Assembly (NCBI GenBank): GCA_002284615.2
Contig: MU069596.1
Coordinates: forward strand, 475,644 to 490,183
Source: Dunaliella salina
Lineage: Eukaryota; Chlorophyta; Chlorophyceae; Chlamydomonadales; Dunaliellaceae
Direction: 5' to 3'
Length of the DNA stretch: 14,540 nt
Made by a program: the position numbers and the translations under genes. A model generated the notes under the pieces. It was not told where the DNA came from. It did no database searches and saw only the letters and a program-made list of their open reading frames with translations. This document shows, one piece after another, positions 9,201 to 14,540 of this stretch (its first letter is position 1; every line of letters begins with the position of its first letter).

Positions 9201-10031
9201 CCCTCCCTGCTCCAGCCGCTGCATGCGCTTGGGCAAGTTGCAGTAGAGCCACACCAATCGGATGGCTTGCAAGTCAGTGGCACAGCTTGCATTTGAGCTT
9301 CTTCCCTTTCCCTTCTTCAGGAGTGAACTCTGTGACATAGTCCCATTCAGGACCTCTCTCTGTGGGCATCTTTAATGTGTGATGAGGGGAGGGAGCTTGT
9401 ATGGGGGGTGGTTGGCCCCCCCCCTGAGGGTCCCTGCCTGCCAAACCCCTCCCTCCCAAAAATGGCACGTAAAAAACGCGTTCATACGCGTCGTACGCGT
9501 ATTTTACGCGAATGTACGCGTACGGCACCTCCCCAACCCGCGTATTAAACATCCCTGCATATCGGCATGAAGAGCTGTGGACCATTGGATCAGCAGGATG
9601 TGGGTAGCACAAGTTTGGCTGCTTAGTCTAATCCTTTGCGAAGGCCAGCACGATCTCATGAGTTGTGAGACCAGAATAAGCTGTACTACCCAAAAAGGGT
9701 TAAAAGGGTTTTTCCCAGAAACTTCCGGGACTGGATTTCTTTGGATCTCCATTTGTAGCCTAAACAGGTGAAACGCGGCTTGGGACGCGGGAGGTCCGGG
9801 GTTGGACCCTGGGTACCGGTGAGGATTCGCCTTGAGCAAATAGGTTTTTTCCTAAATCAATGCATCGGACAATATCTAATAGCGTAGCCTTTCCTTTTCC
9901 TTTTCCTGTTGTACTACCCAAAAAGGATTGGAAATGTTTTCTTCAATGACCACTTTAGGATTTCCACTGCCTTGCAGGAGCTCAACTTGATGGAGAAGGG
10001 CATGGTTCCTGTAAAGGGCTTGCTGGAGTGA
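300..10031 (+). CDS. CCB1: CCB1, chloroplast cytochrome b6 heme ci assembly factor (six exons)
   Basis: CCB1 (cofactor assembly of complex C subunit B) is a thylakoid membrane protein needed to attach heme ci covalently to cytochrome b6 of the b6f complex, together with CCB2, CCB3 and CCB4. Exons are 300-726, 930-1062, 2386-2489, 6220-6347, 6661-6750 and 9978-10031. All introns are GT-AG, and the joined frame is open for 311 residues; the Arabidopsis protein is about 267. Family signatures seen: VPGIWSQIKR (141-150), GQAAALTF (210-217), VKVKM (265-269) and the C-terminal block ELNLMEKGMVPVKGLLE (295-311). Predicted membrane spans lie near 126-146, 211-235 and 240-256. A basic stretch (150-160) follows span 1. 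Residues 1 to about 90 look like a chloroplast transit peptide, being basic and Ser/Ala-rich with few acidic residues at first. The ATG at 300 is the first in frame after a stop at 276. A transit region longer than in land plants is the main difference. The C-terminal residues rest on a 54-bp exon, but its sequence is diagnostic of the family. Confidence 0.92.
1527..1616. repeat. 45-bp tandem duplication
   Basis: Two adjacent 45-bp units start TCCAGGCGTGTAGCAGGAGG and differ at a single position (AGCATT versus AGCATG), which suggests a recent duplication. It lies in CCB1 intron 2 and has no visible function. Confidence 0.9.
1774..1815 (-). mobile_element. tRNA-related SINE fragment
   Basis: Read on the minus strand it contains GCGTTCGAACCGCTCAGATG, with a near-consensus pol III B box (GTTCGAAC). 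The segment matches the B-box part of the minus-strand element at 10747-10775: both share CATCTGAGCGG and CCGACCTCC on the plus strand. It also forms a short hairpin (CCCGA with TCGGG around CCTCCTGGGAGA). No 3' tail or target duplication was found, so it is a fragment or a relative. Confidence 0.4.
3567..3865. repeat. Minisatellite, about six 52-bp units
   Basis: Degenerate tandem units of about 45-53 bp follow the pattern AATGGTNGCAATGGCTGCTG, TTGCCTTCCATGGCTTTT, CATCTCCCACCACTC. The last two units are the most alike. The 5' units carry more changes and one is shortened. Open frames crossing it on either strand are by-products of the repeat. Confidence 0.85.
5041..5096 (-). mobile_element. 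CCTTA-tailed SINE, 3' end
   Basis: On the minus strand it reads TCCGCTCAGCTGCC, then a spacer, GGCGGA, ATGTAG and a tail of TTACC units. This matches the plus-strand copy at 13691-13746 almost base for base and the copy at 10711-10828 more loosely. The core can fold as a hairpin (TCCGC with GCGGA). The 5' part, beyond about 5096, cannot be delimited. Confidence 0.6.
5413..5461. repeat. 26-bp direct repeat
   Basis: AAGCTCCACGTTTACCC occurs twice at a 26-bp spacing, followed each time by an AAATT-type end. It is a short local duplication in CCB1 intron 3. Confidence 0.8.
5700..5806. repeat. Second array of the intron 3 minisatellite (two units)
   Basis: Two units of about 53 bp share GCTGCTGGTTGCC, CATGGCTTTTCATC and TCCCACCACTC with the array at 3567-3865, about 1.8 kb away. 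The second unit is more diverged. Confidence 0.75.
6026..6219 (+). repeat. Two tandem copies of the start of CCB1 exon 4, with stops
   Basis: Segments beginning at 6026 and 6123 repeat the start of exon 4 (6220) with a period of exactly 97 bp. Each follows an AG acceptor (CTCAGCAG or TCTCTGCAG). Spliced from exon 3, each keeps frame and encodes G(M/V)AS(M/V)ALAMSLVVPQIGNL followed by TAG (6082-6084 and 6179-6181). Homology to exon 4 continues codon by codon past the stop (CALTL for YALTL). The two tryptophan codons TGGTGG of exon 4 are TTATAG in both copies. Use of either upstream acceptor would end the protein at residue 240, without span 3 or the C-terminal domain. They may be decayed exon duplicates or cryptic poison acceptors. 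Confidence 0.9.
6348..6660 (+). other. CCB1 intron 4
   Basis: A 313-bp intron with donor GTGGGT and acceptor TTTGCCACAG. It includes a G-rich run near 6435-6450. Nothing else is recognised. Confidence 0.85.
6843..6907. repeat. 39-bp direct repeat
   Basis: GTCCCCAACCCG followed by TAGCGCACATGC or CAGTGCGCATGC occurs twice at a 39-bp spacing. An 8-bp inverted pair (TGCGCTAC and GTAGCGCA, 6831-6861) overlaps it. Because 39 is a multiple of three, the frame running on from CCB1 exon 5 reads SPTRSAHA twice. Confidence 0.7.
8248..8424 (+). CDS. Possible terminal exon within CCB1 intron 5 (unrecognised)
   Basis: An acceptor-like TTCACAG ends at 8247 and is followed by an open frame of 58 codons ending in TGA. 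The peptide starts AAAEAAWPQDVLNNVLEHVW and contains an amphipathic-looking helix (about residues 8-32) followed by an Ala/Pro/Val-rich tail. An AATAAA lies 19 bp after the stop. The acceptor is phase 0 and so compatible with exon 5 of CCB1. It may be an alternative CCB1 last exon, the 3' end of an inserted gene fragment, or chance. No family is recognised. Confidence 0.22.
   Translation, partial: AAAEAAWPQDVLNNVLEHVWDMVGQAIRAAAGSRLPLPAGQTSVTAAVAPAVRSRCLN
8443..8448 (+). promoter_or_regulatory. AATAAA polyadenylation-like signal
   Basis: A canonical hexamer in GGATAATAAAGAG, just downstream of the stop of the candidate terminal exon. It gains meaning only from that position. Confidence 0.25.
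8842..9557 (-). mobile_element. Non-autonomous hAT transposon, 716 bp
   Basis: The ends are a perfect 16-bp inverted repeat: CAGGGATGTTTAATAC (8842-8857) and GTATTAAACATCCCTG (9542-9557). They are flanked by an identical 8-bp target duplication CATATCGG (8834-8841 and 9558-9565). CAGGG ends with 8-bp duplications are the hallmark of the hAT superfamily. Subterminal ACGCG boxes crowd both ends. On the minus strand the interior encodes a remnant of an N-terminal BED-type zinc finger. At 716 bp it cannot encode a full transposase, so it would have moved with help from elsewhere. The exact target duplication and ends suggest a fairly recent insertion into CCB1 intron 5. Confidence 0.93.
9274..9369 (-). 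pseudogene. BED zinc finger remnant of hAT transposase
   Basis: The frame starts at ATG 9369-9367 and encodes 31 residues, including GPEWDYVTEF and KLKCKLCH. This matches the first half of a BED finger: aromatic residues, a basic run, then C-x2-C. A TGA follows the Cys-His motif. Downstream, in a shifted frame (to about 9066), comes a Gln/Glu- and Lys/Arg-rich stretch like the linker after such fingers. The second half of the finger with its paired histidines and the catalytic domain are absent. I infer internal deletion plus a frameshift. Confidence 0.65.
9682..9926 (+). mobile_element. tRNA-derived SINE (family A, copy 1) with target duplications
   Basis: The body runs from about 9699 to 9909. 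It is flanked by an exact 17-bp direct repeat TGTACTACCCAAAAAGG (9682-9698 and 9910-9926), the expected target-site duplication of target-primed retroposition. Inside are a pol III A-box-like TAGCCTAAACAGG (9756-9768) and a B-box-like GGTTGGACCCT (9800-9810), followed by a tRNA-unrelated part and a pyrimidine tail of CCTTTT units. The same body occurs inverted at 12267-12538. About 55 bp precede the A box, more than in a simple tRNA head. It sits 50 bp upstream of CCB1 exon 6. Confidence 0.85.
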
Positions 10032-10617
10032 GGTCATCCATGAGGAGTGTACGGAGGTGAATTGTGCTGCCCCAGCTGATGAGCACTGTTTTCATGTGGA
10101 TGGAATCGCCTGTCCAGGCATGCGTGCCTCTCCACCCATTGAAACTAATTATGAAAAGAAAAGTGTGATGCTCATTGTTTGGAGGAGCAAACATGCATCG
10201 TGCTTGGAGGCAGACGCTATGGTTCTCACTGTAGTTAGAAGACTCGTCGGACCATCAGTATGTTCAAGCAAGGGACATGCGTGCCAGGTGCCGGGACTAT
10301 TTTTTTATCGTTAAACTCATACTTGTTGTGTTCTGCATTTTCCTCTTTTCCCTTCCAAGTGAAAATGCTGTCTAGGATGTTGGTTGCCATGTTGCAGAAA
10401 GAAAAAGGAAAGAATATGTGACCAATCAACTATTTCCGCATCAAAAAATGTTTAATTTGATATGCTGACATATTGACTCACCAGAAGCGGGAGTTCCCAA
10501 CACTGCAGATTTCAGAGGTTAAACAAGGAAAAAGAAGACCCCTCGTCCAAACAACTAATCGCCAGCCCCTTCATAAAAAACTCCACTTTTGGAACAATTT
10601 GTCGACGCGAAACGGAC
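10032..10617. other. Intergenic region between CCB1 and the next gene
   Basis: It should contain the CCB1 3' untranslated region and the promoter of the downstream gene. No consensus AATAAA is seen in the 3' part of CCB1. A TATA-like CATAAAAAAC lies about 45 bp before the ATG at 10618. No other gene is supported. Confidence 0.5.
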
Positions 10618-12266
10618 ATGGCGACCATCTCCTGGAAAGGTGAACTTCGTGCCAAGGAACAGCTGACATTCTTGTTGTCAGAGGAAATGATACCTGACTA
10701 CCGTCTTAAGGTAAGGGTACATCACTATGTAAGCCTCAAGTGGGCATCTGAGCGGAATAGAGCCCCCGACCTCCAGGTTCTAACCAAAAGTATCAGGGCC
10801 GGTCCTAGCGACTCAACCGCCTTAGGAGCATGCCACAGACGCCGGCACACGCCACAAAAACACACTTACCCGTCCAAATTGCACGGTCAGGCTGTCAGGT
10901 CACAAGGCGCGGAATCACTCTGTGACTAATGCAGTAACACAATTATGAATGATGAAGTGCAGTACGCTTTTACAGACTGATAAGCACGGGTACAAGATGG
11001 CCTGCCGCCTCAGACTCTGGCTGGCGGTGCCTTGGCCCTAGGCATCCCCTTTTCCCTGACGGTGCCTTGGCCCTAGGTATCCCCTTTTCCCCTCACGGTG
11101 CCTTGACCCTACTAGGTATCCCCTTTTCCTTCCTTGATGTGGGGAGTGTTTTCACTGCCTGCGTAGTTTTTCTTTTCTCTGGCTGATGGGATTCAGTGCA
11201 AGCACAAATTGGCCAGAGAAAATTTTTTCAAAAAGCAACTTCTATTTGAAATTCCATTCGTTCCATTTTGTTCCTACCATCTTTTTGACCGATTGTTATC
11301 CGCAGCAGCACAGCCAGTTTGAGATATTTGCAGAGGAAAAAACATTGCTTCGATTCTTGAAGACCCAACAATCTGCGCAGAATTTGAGAGTGAGTCCCAC
11401 CAGGCCAAGAGAAAAAGAAGCACTGAAGTCTAGGGTTAGGGTTTAGGGTTTAGACCCTAAACCCTAAACCCTAAACCCTAAACCCTAAACCCTAAACCTT
11501 AAACCCTAAACCCTAGACCCTAAACCCTAGACCCTAAACCCTAGACCCTAAACCCTAAACCCTAGACCCTAAACCCTAAACCTTAAACCCTAAACCCTAA
11601 ACCCTAAACCCTAAACCCTAAACCCTAAACCCTAAACCCCTAACCCTCTACTCCAGCAAATTGGCTTTCACCTAGGACACCCTTGACAATGCTGTGAAAA
11701 GGCCCTGTCCAGCCAATTCGACACCCACCCTTAGCCCCAGAGAAAGCTATCCAACATCTCAGCACGGGCCCCCCTCTTGCACGGGGGCCAGCCGTTGCCA
11801 GGAGGTGAGCAAGCAGGAATACATACCTGAGCTGAGATCACTCCACCTCTGATCACCACCTTCACGGTGCAAAATGCCGGGGAACCTTGTTGTTCACAGA
11901 CAAATCGGGCTGGGACATGCCCGCTTGACTTTGCTTCCAACAATGAGGCTAACATGGTTTACAAAGGAACATGACCTTCTGCCAGATAGTTCGGCTGCTC
12001 GGTGTGTTGAAAGAAATCCACAAATTTGGCAAATTTGGAGATAAAACGGTAAGTCTCAGTAGCTTGCTTCGAAAAAAACAAAATACATCCCGAGAACAGG
12101 GCCTGGCATCACAAAAATAGAAAGAGCCTGTATAATCGAACACTACTCTGCACTACTCTCTCTCAAAACAAACTCATTTGCACAACTTGTTGAACAGGAC
12201 ACATTAAAGGTGATTATGGACAGCCCACTTTCATTGGATATGATAGGCAACGTCCTAGCAGACCTG
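10618..12266 (+). CDS. Unrecognised spliced gene, 5' part (four exons, possibly broken)
   Basis: Proposed exons: 10618-10710, 11306-11389, 11986-12048 and 12198 to about 12266. All junctions are phase 0 with good sites (donors AAG/gtaagg, AGA/gtgagt, ACG/gtaagt; acceptors ccgcag, tgccag, gaacag). The 103 residues start MATISWKGELRAKEQLTFLL and include FAEEKTLLRFLKTQQ, VRLLGVLKEI and LKVIMDSPLSLDMIGNVLAD. The last three look like short amphipathic helices, as in armadillo/HEAT-type folds. They loosely recall the Smk-1 region of PP4 regulatory subunit 3, but not strongly enough to name. After GACCTG (12261-12266) an inverted SINE begins and no donor is visible. The reading would run into Lys/Arg/Glu codons from its tail and stop at TAG 12363-12365. 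It may be a truncated gene, a pseudogene, or a gene whose next donor I cannot see. The ATG context (GGACATGG) is good. Confidence 0.42.
10711..10828 (-). mobile_element. CCTTA-tailed tRNA-derived SINE at an exon border
   Basis: On the minus strand it shows an A-box-like GGCGGTTGAGTCGCTAGG, a B-box-like GGCTCTATTCC, the family block TCCGCTCAGATGCCC, then GATGTACCCTTACCTTAAG. The last parts match the copies at 5041 and 13691. The 3' tail abuts exon 1 of the downstream gene, and its complement, GTAAGG, is the exon 1 splice donor. No clear target duplication was found. Confidence 0.5.
11025..11132. repeat. 35-36 bp tandem repeat, three units
   Basis: CGGTGCCTTGGCCCTAGG followed by a TATCCCCTTTTCC block is repeated three times, starting at 11025, 11060 and 11096. 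The third unit has a short insertion (CCCTACTAGG). It lies in intron 1 of the unrecognised gene. Confidence 0.9.
11431..11648. repeat. Head-to-head telomere-like (TTTAGGG) array
   Basis: About three forward units (TAGGGTTAGGGTTTAGGG, 11431-11453) meet about 27 units of the complement CCCTAAA at 11454. Variants CCCTAGA and CCTTAAA are scattered through it. TTTAGGG is the telomere repeat of most plants and many green algae. The array begins about 40 bp after the exon 2 donor of the unrecognised gene, so it is interstitial here. The orientation is that of two chromosome ends joined, with one side very short. Confidence 0.95.
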
Positions 12267-12355
12267 AAAAGAAAGAAAAGAAAAGAAAAGAAAAGAAAAG
12301 AAAGGGAAAAGAAAAGAAAAGAAAAGAAAGGGAAAAGAAAGGGAAAAGAAAAGCT
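12267..12355. repeat. AAAAG microsatellite (SINE tail)
   Basis: A pure purine run of AAAAG and AAAGGG units, on the strand opposite the SINE. It corresponds to the CTTTT-type tail of family A and has been enlarged by slippage. Confidence 0.9.
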
Positions 12356-12538
12356 ACGCTATTAGAAATCGTCCGAAAGCATTGATTAAGGGAAGGACAT
12401 ATCTGCTCAAGGCAAATCCTCACCGGTACCCAGGGTCAAACCCCGGACCACTCGGGGTCCCGCCGCGTTTCACGCGTTAAGCTACAATCAAAAATCCAAC
12501 GAAATGCGGTCCCGAAAATTTCCAGGGTGCACCCTTTC
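12267..12538 (-). mobile_element. tRNA-derived SINE (family A, copy 2), minus strand
   Basis: The complement matches copy 1 (9699-9909) along its length, including CCCTGGGTACCGGTGAGGAT and TCTAATAGCGTAGC; by eye about three quarters of positions agree. The B-box-like GGTTTGACCCT and an A-box-like TAGCTTAACGCGTG are closer to consensus than in copy 1. The tail is expanded into a long AAAAG-type run (plus strand 12267-12355). I could not find a convincing target duplication. Confidence 0.75.
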
Positions 12539-12720
12539 TGATCATTCCCTTTACAGTAACGAGTTGTTTTCTTCCCTGAGCCGCACTTTGATCATCTCTC
12601 CTTTGGGTATGGATCACTCTGCACTAGTGGTTTTCTTTGATATTTCTCCCAGGTCCACTCCACATACAAGCGCACTGCATGGCATGAGTTCAAATTCCGA
12701 TTTCCTCTTTCCTGGTCAAC

Positions 12721-12858
12721 ATGGAGGGCTTTTTTCTGAAATGGTGCCCTGAGAGAGCTACCACATTCGCAGAATTCTTTGAAAACAATTTTGAGAAGCA
12801 GAAGAACTTGTTCACCAGCCAGGTAGCTTGGCTGCTCGGTGTGTTGAAAAAATCATAA
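12721..12858 (+). pseudogene. Diverged copy of the LLGVLK exon, ending in a stop
   Basis: An open frame of 45 codons contains FAEFFENNFEKQKN and LFTSQVAWLLGVLKKS, then TAA. The part from about 12800 matches 11967-12020 in DNA and in frame: NMTFCQIVRLLGVLKEI against NLFTSQVAWLLGVLKKS. Two bases are missing relative to that copy just after the motif. A further open stretch follows the TAA in the same frame to about 13041. It may be a duplicated exon, a pseudogene piece, or a real exon read in a way I have not resolved. Confidence 0.35.
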
Positions 12859-13690
12859 ATTGATACGCCTGAGTTTCTTGATCCTGAAAGAAACAGGAAA
12901 CATCCTGAGATCAACGTCAAGCATGAGATGAAAAGAAATGACCAGTGTTATCCAACACCTGTCTGTGGGCAGGAATTGTTTCAAAAAGACGAGCATACTT
13001 GTTTCGAAGGCAACACAAGGAAGGGCAAGGACAAAGAAAGGTGACATCTCCTCTTGCAATTGTCCAGATACAAATCACAATGTGGTACTGGTGAGACTCA
13101 TGGTCAGTGACAGCGCTGACTGTGGGATCTTTCCTTAATGCACGCTGGATATGCCCAGCGCAGACTTTTACTTTTACTTTACAATGAGGTACATATCCTT
13201 CCCAATGCGAAGTTTCAACTCTGAGTTTTTGAGCATGCAGTCTGAAGCAAGCGACATTTCTCTGCACATGCCTACCCAAGTCCAGATAAAAATACCTAGG
13301 AGCATGGAGGGGTCTTCCAAAAGTATAATTATGCCTGAATGGAAGGGCTATCCAGTTGTGGTACTTGCAAGTACTTCCAATAGGCTGACTTGTTCAGATT
13401 ACCACCACGTTCGGCCTTATCCTCAGTTGGCCACACACTCCAATGCCTTTTCCGTGAATCAACCATGAAATATTTGAGCTGATTGGCTGATTGGCTGACC
13501 AGAGCAGACACAATGTGTCAAAGGATTCCGTCTGTCCAATCCCTCAAAAGCAGCTACTAGTCTAGTAGACTCTGTCGCCCAACACTCATTGGATCTGCAA
13601 CTCAGATTAACATCTGCTCAAAGAACCTTGTGAAAATTGTGTTGTTGCAAGCAAGGGAGGAGTTATTGGTCTGGTTACAGGCCTCTAAGT
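12859..13690. other. No supported gene
   Basis: Open frames exist on both strands but lack recognisable domains and convincing splice structure. The plus-strand stretch 12859-13041 (with DTPEFLDPERNRKHPE) is hydrophilic and could be coding, but base composition alone could explain it. Confidence 0.5.
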
Positions 13691-13746
13691 CTCCGCTCAG
13701 CTGCCCTTGTAGGCGGATAAAGCAATGTAACCTTACCTTACCTTAC
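13691..13746 (+). mobile_element. CCTTA-tailed SINE, 3' end (plus strand)
   Basis: CTCCGCTCAGCTGCCC, a potential hairpin closed by TCCGC (13692-13696) and GCGGA (13713-13717), then AATGTAA and three CCTTA units. The same block is inverted at 5041-5096 and related to 10711-10828. The 5' boundary is not visible. Confidence 0.6.
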
Positions 13747-14163
13747 TCCAAGGGTGCGCTTCAATAATGCACAATCTGCGCTGGGCAGGCCATCTCAGCT
13801 CCTGGCCTCATAAACCTTGTGTCCTAAATTTGGCTGACATGTAAATATGCCTGGGTTTCATATGCGACACCTTTAAAACCTGGATTTTGCAGACTGCTTG
13901 TCACTAAATGTAGGCATGACAAGGCCTCTTAGAAACCCTGTGCCTTTTTCACACAAATCCACACAAGCTAACCTATGTAGTTCGATGCTAAGTGCCAACA
14001 GAGAAAACAAGTGGGGTGTGATCCACAGGATCACAAAAAATGGGGCGGAGCCTGTGCTTCCCTTACACCCTTTACACCTCAACCCCCTTGAGGCAGGGGG
14101 GGCTGCGCCCAAAGTCACCAGCGATAACTAAAAAGACATTTTGAAATTAATTAAATAACGAAT
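13747..14163. other. No supported gene
   Basis: Unremarkable sequence. The overlapping open frames at 13873-14131 on both strands have no family signal. Confidence 0.5.
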
Positions 14164-14511
14164 TCAGATTTGGGTTTGTCTGGGGGCGCGACCCCAGTAC
14201 CGCGGGCTTGCACTAGCTGGGGGATTGGTTTCACTTTCACTGTTTTGGAAGCAGGCAAGACATGAACCATGAATGGTATAACGTCCAGAGTCGGCAAAAG
14301 CCATCTGACAAGGGACAAGTTCACTCGAGCTCAGGGCTTGGTTTGCGAGTGGAATGACTCTAGAGATCAGATCTGCTTGCTCTTCATACTGCTGCTCAGC
14401 TGTTCTTGGTCTGAGCAGCTGCAGAGTAAATGCTGGCTTGGCTGCAGCATACAGCCACAGGGAATCCTTGGGGTACCCCAGGACACAGCAGGTGTGGACC
14501 AGCTTCACCAA
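14164..14511 (-). CDS. Possible exon of a minus-strand gene at the window edge
   Basis: A minus-strand frame is open for about 115 codons. It includes LVHTCCVLGYPKDSLWLY, a run rich in Gln and Glu (TAEQQYEEQADLI) and SRVIPLANQALSS. The first part has the L-x2-A/C-x-LGY-P spacing seen in helical repeat proteins of organelles, such as octotricopeptide repeats, but a single unit is weak evidence. A stop lies upstream at 14526-14524, so the piece must begin at a splice acceptor; the only candidate after that stop (GTGAAG) is poor. Donor-like GTGAAC at the SSSEL codons could end the exon. It could also be chance. Confidence 0.28.
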   Translation of the reverse strand: MVKLVHTCCVLGYPKDSLWLYAAAKPAFTLQLLRPRTAEQQYEEQADLISRVIPLANQALSSSELVPCQMAFADSGRYTIHGSCLACFQNSESETNPPASASPRYWGRAPRQTQI

Positions 14512-14540
14512 GTTAGCGTTACATCAGGGACAGGGCACCC

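Larger units (their letters stand above)
6751..9977 (+). other. CCB1 intron 5 (3.2 kb)
   Basis: Donor GTGAGC, acceptor CCTTGCAG. It holds the 39-bp repeat, a candidate terminal exon, the hAT element and a SINE, each listed separately. The stretch 7135-8240 has an AT-rich part (about 7135-7200) and GC-richer sequence after it, with no supported gene. Confidence 0.85.

Noticed and set aside
9756..9815. Functional tRNA gene
   Set aside because: The A and B boxes are present, but no acceptor stem or cloverleaf closes around them, and the match is part of a longer repeat with a tail and target duplications.
12859..13041. TAA read as glutamine, joining the LLGVLK frame to the open stretch after it
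   Set aside because: Some green algae reassign TAA and TAG, and CCB1 does end in TGA. But every glutamine in CCB1 is CAA or CAG, so nothing here supports a changed code; a broken copy is simpler.
13154..13789. 13-bp inverted pair TGCCCAGCGCAGA as possible transposon ends
   Set aside because: A match of this length is expected about once by chance in a window this size, and no flanking duplication or extended end similarity is present.
1..14540. CRISPR arrays, prokaryotic defence operons, phage genes, rRNA
   Set aside because: No evenly spaced repeats with unique spacers, no operon-like coding density and no rRNA sequence; spliced genes and SINEs show nuclear eukaryotic DNA.

Overview
The window is nuclear DNA from a photosynthetic eukaryote, most likely a green alga or other member of the green lineage. 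It carries a spliced gene for a chloroplast cytochrome b6 maturation factor (CCB1), long GT-AG introns, plant-type TTTAGGG telomere-like repeats, tRNA-derived SINEs and an hAT-type DNA transposon. I cannot name the species; a streptophyte or chlorophyte alga with a transposon-rich genome fits. Nothing looks bacterial or viral.

Positions 300-10031 (+) hold one gene, CCB1, in six exons: 300-726, 930-1062, 2386-2489, 6220-6347, 6661-6750 and 9978-10031. Joined they give 936 coding bases, or 311 residues plus TGA, with consistent phases and consensus splice sites. The introns hold most of the window's curiosities. Intron 2 has a 45-bp duplication and a tRNA-like fragment. Intron 3 (3.7 kb) has two arrays of one 52-53 bp minisatellite, a SINE end, and two extra copies of the start of exon 4. 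These exon copies are 97 bp apart, keep their splice acceptors, and share the same TAG stop. Intron 5 (3.2 kb) has a 716-bp hAT element with perfect 16-bp inverted ends and an 8-bp target duplication, a SINE with a 17-bp target duplication, and a possible unused terminal exon followed by AATAAA.

Positions 10618 to about 12266 (+) hold the start of a second gene that I do not recognise. Four short exons join in phase 0 and encode helical, leucine-rich sequence. It looks damaged or remodelled by repeats: a SINE tail supplies the exon 1 donor, a head-to-head telomeric array sits in intron 2, and another SINE lies directly after the exon 4 coding sequence. A diverged copy of the exon 3 motif lies further downstream and ends in a stop.

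Positions 12540-14540 have little that can be supported: a third copy of the CCTTA-tailed SINE family, and a minus-strand open frame at the right edge that may be an exon of another gene. The theme of the window is therefore an organelle-biogenesis gene and an uncharacterised neighbour whose exons and splice sites are being reshaped by tandem duplication and short retroposons.
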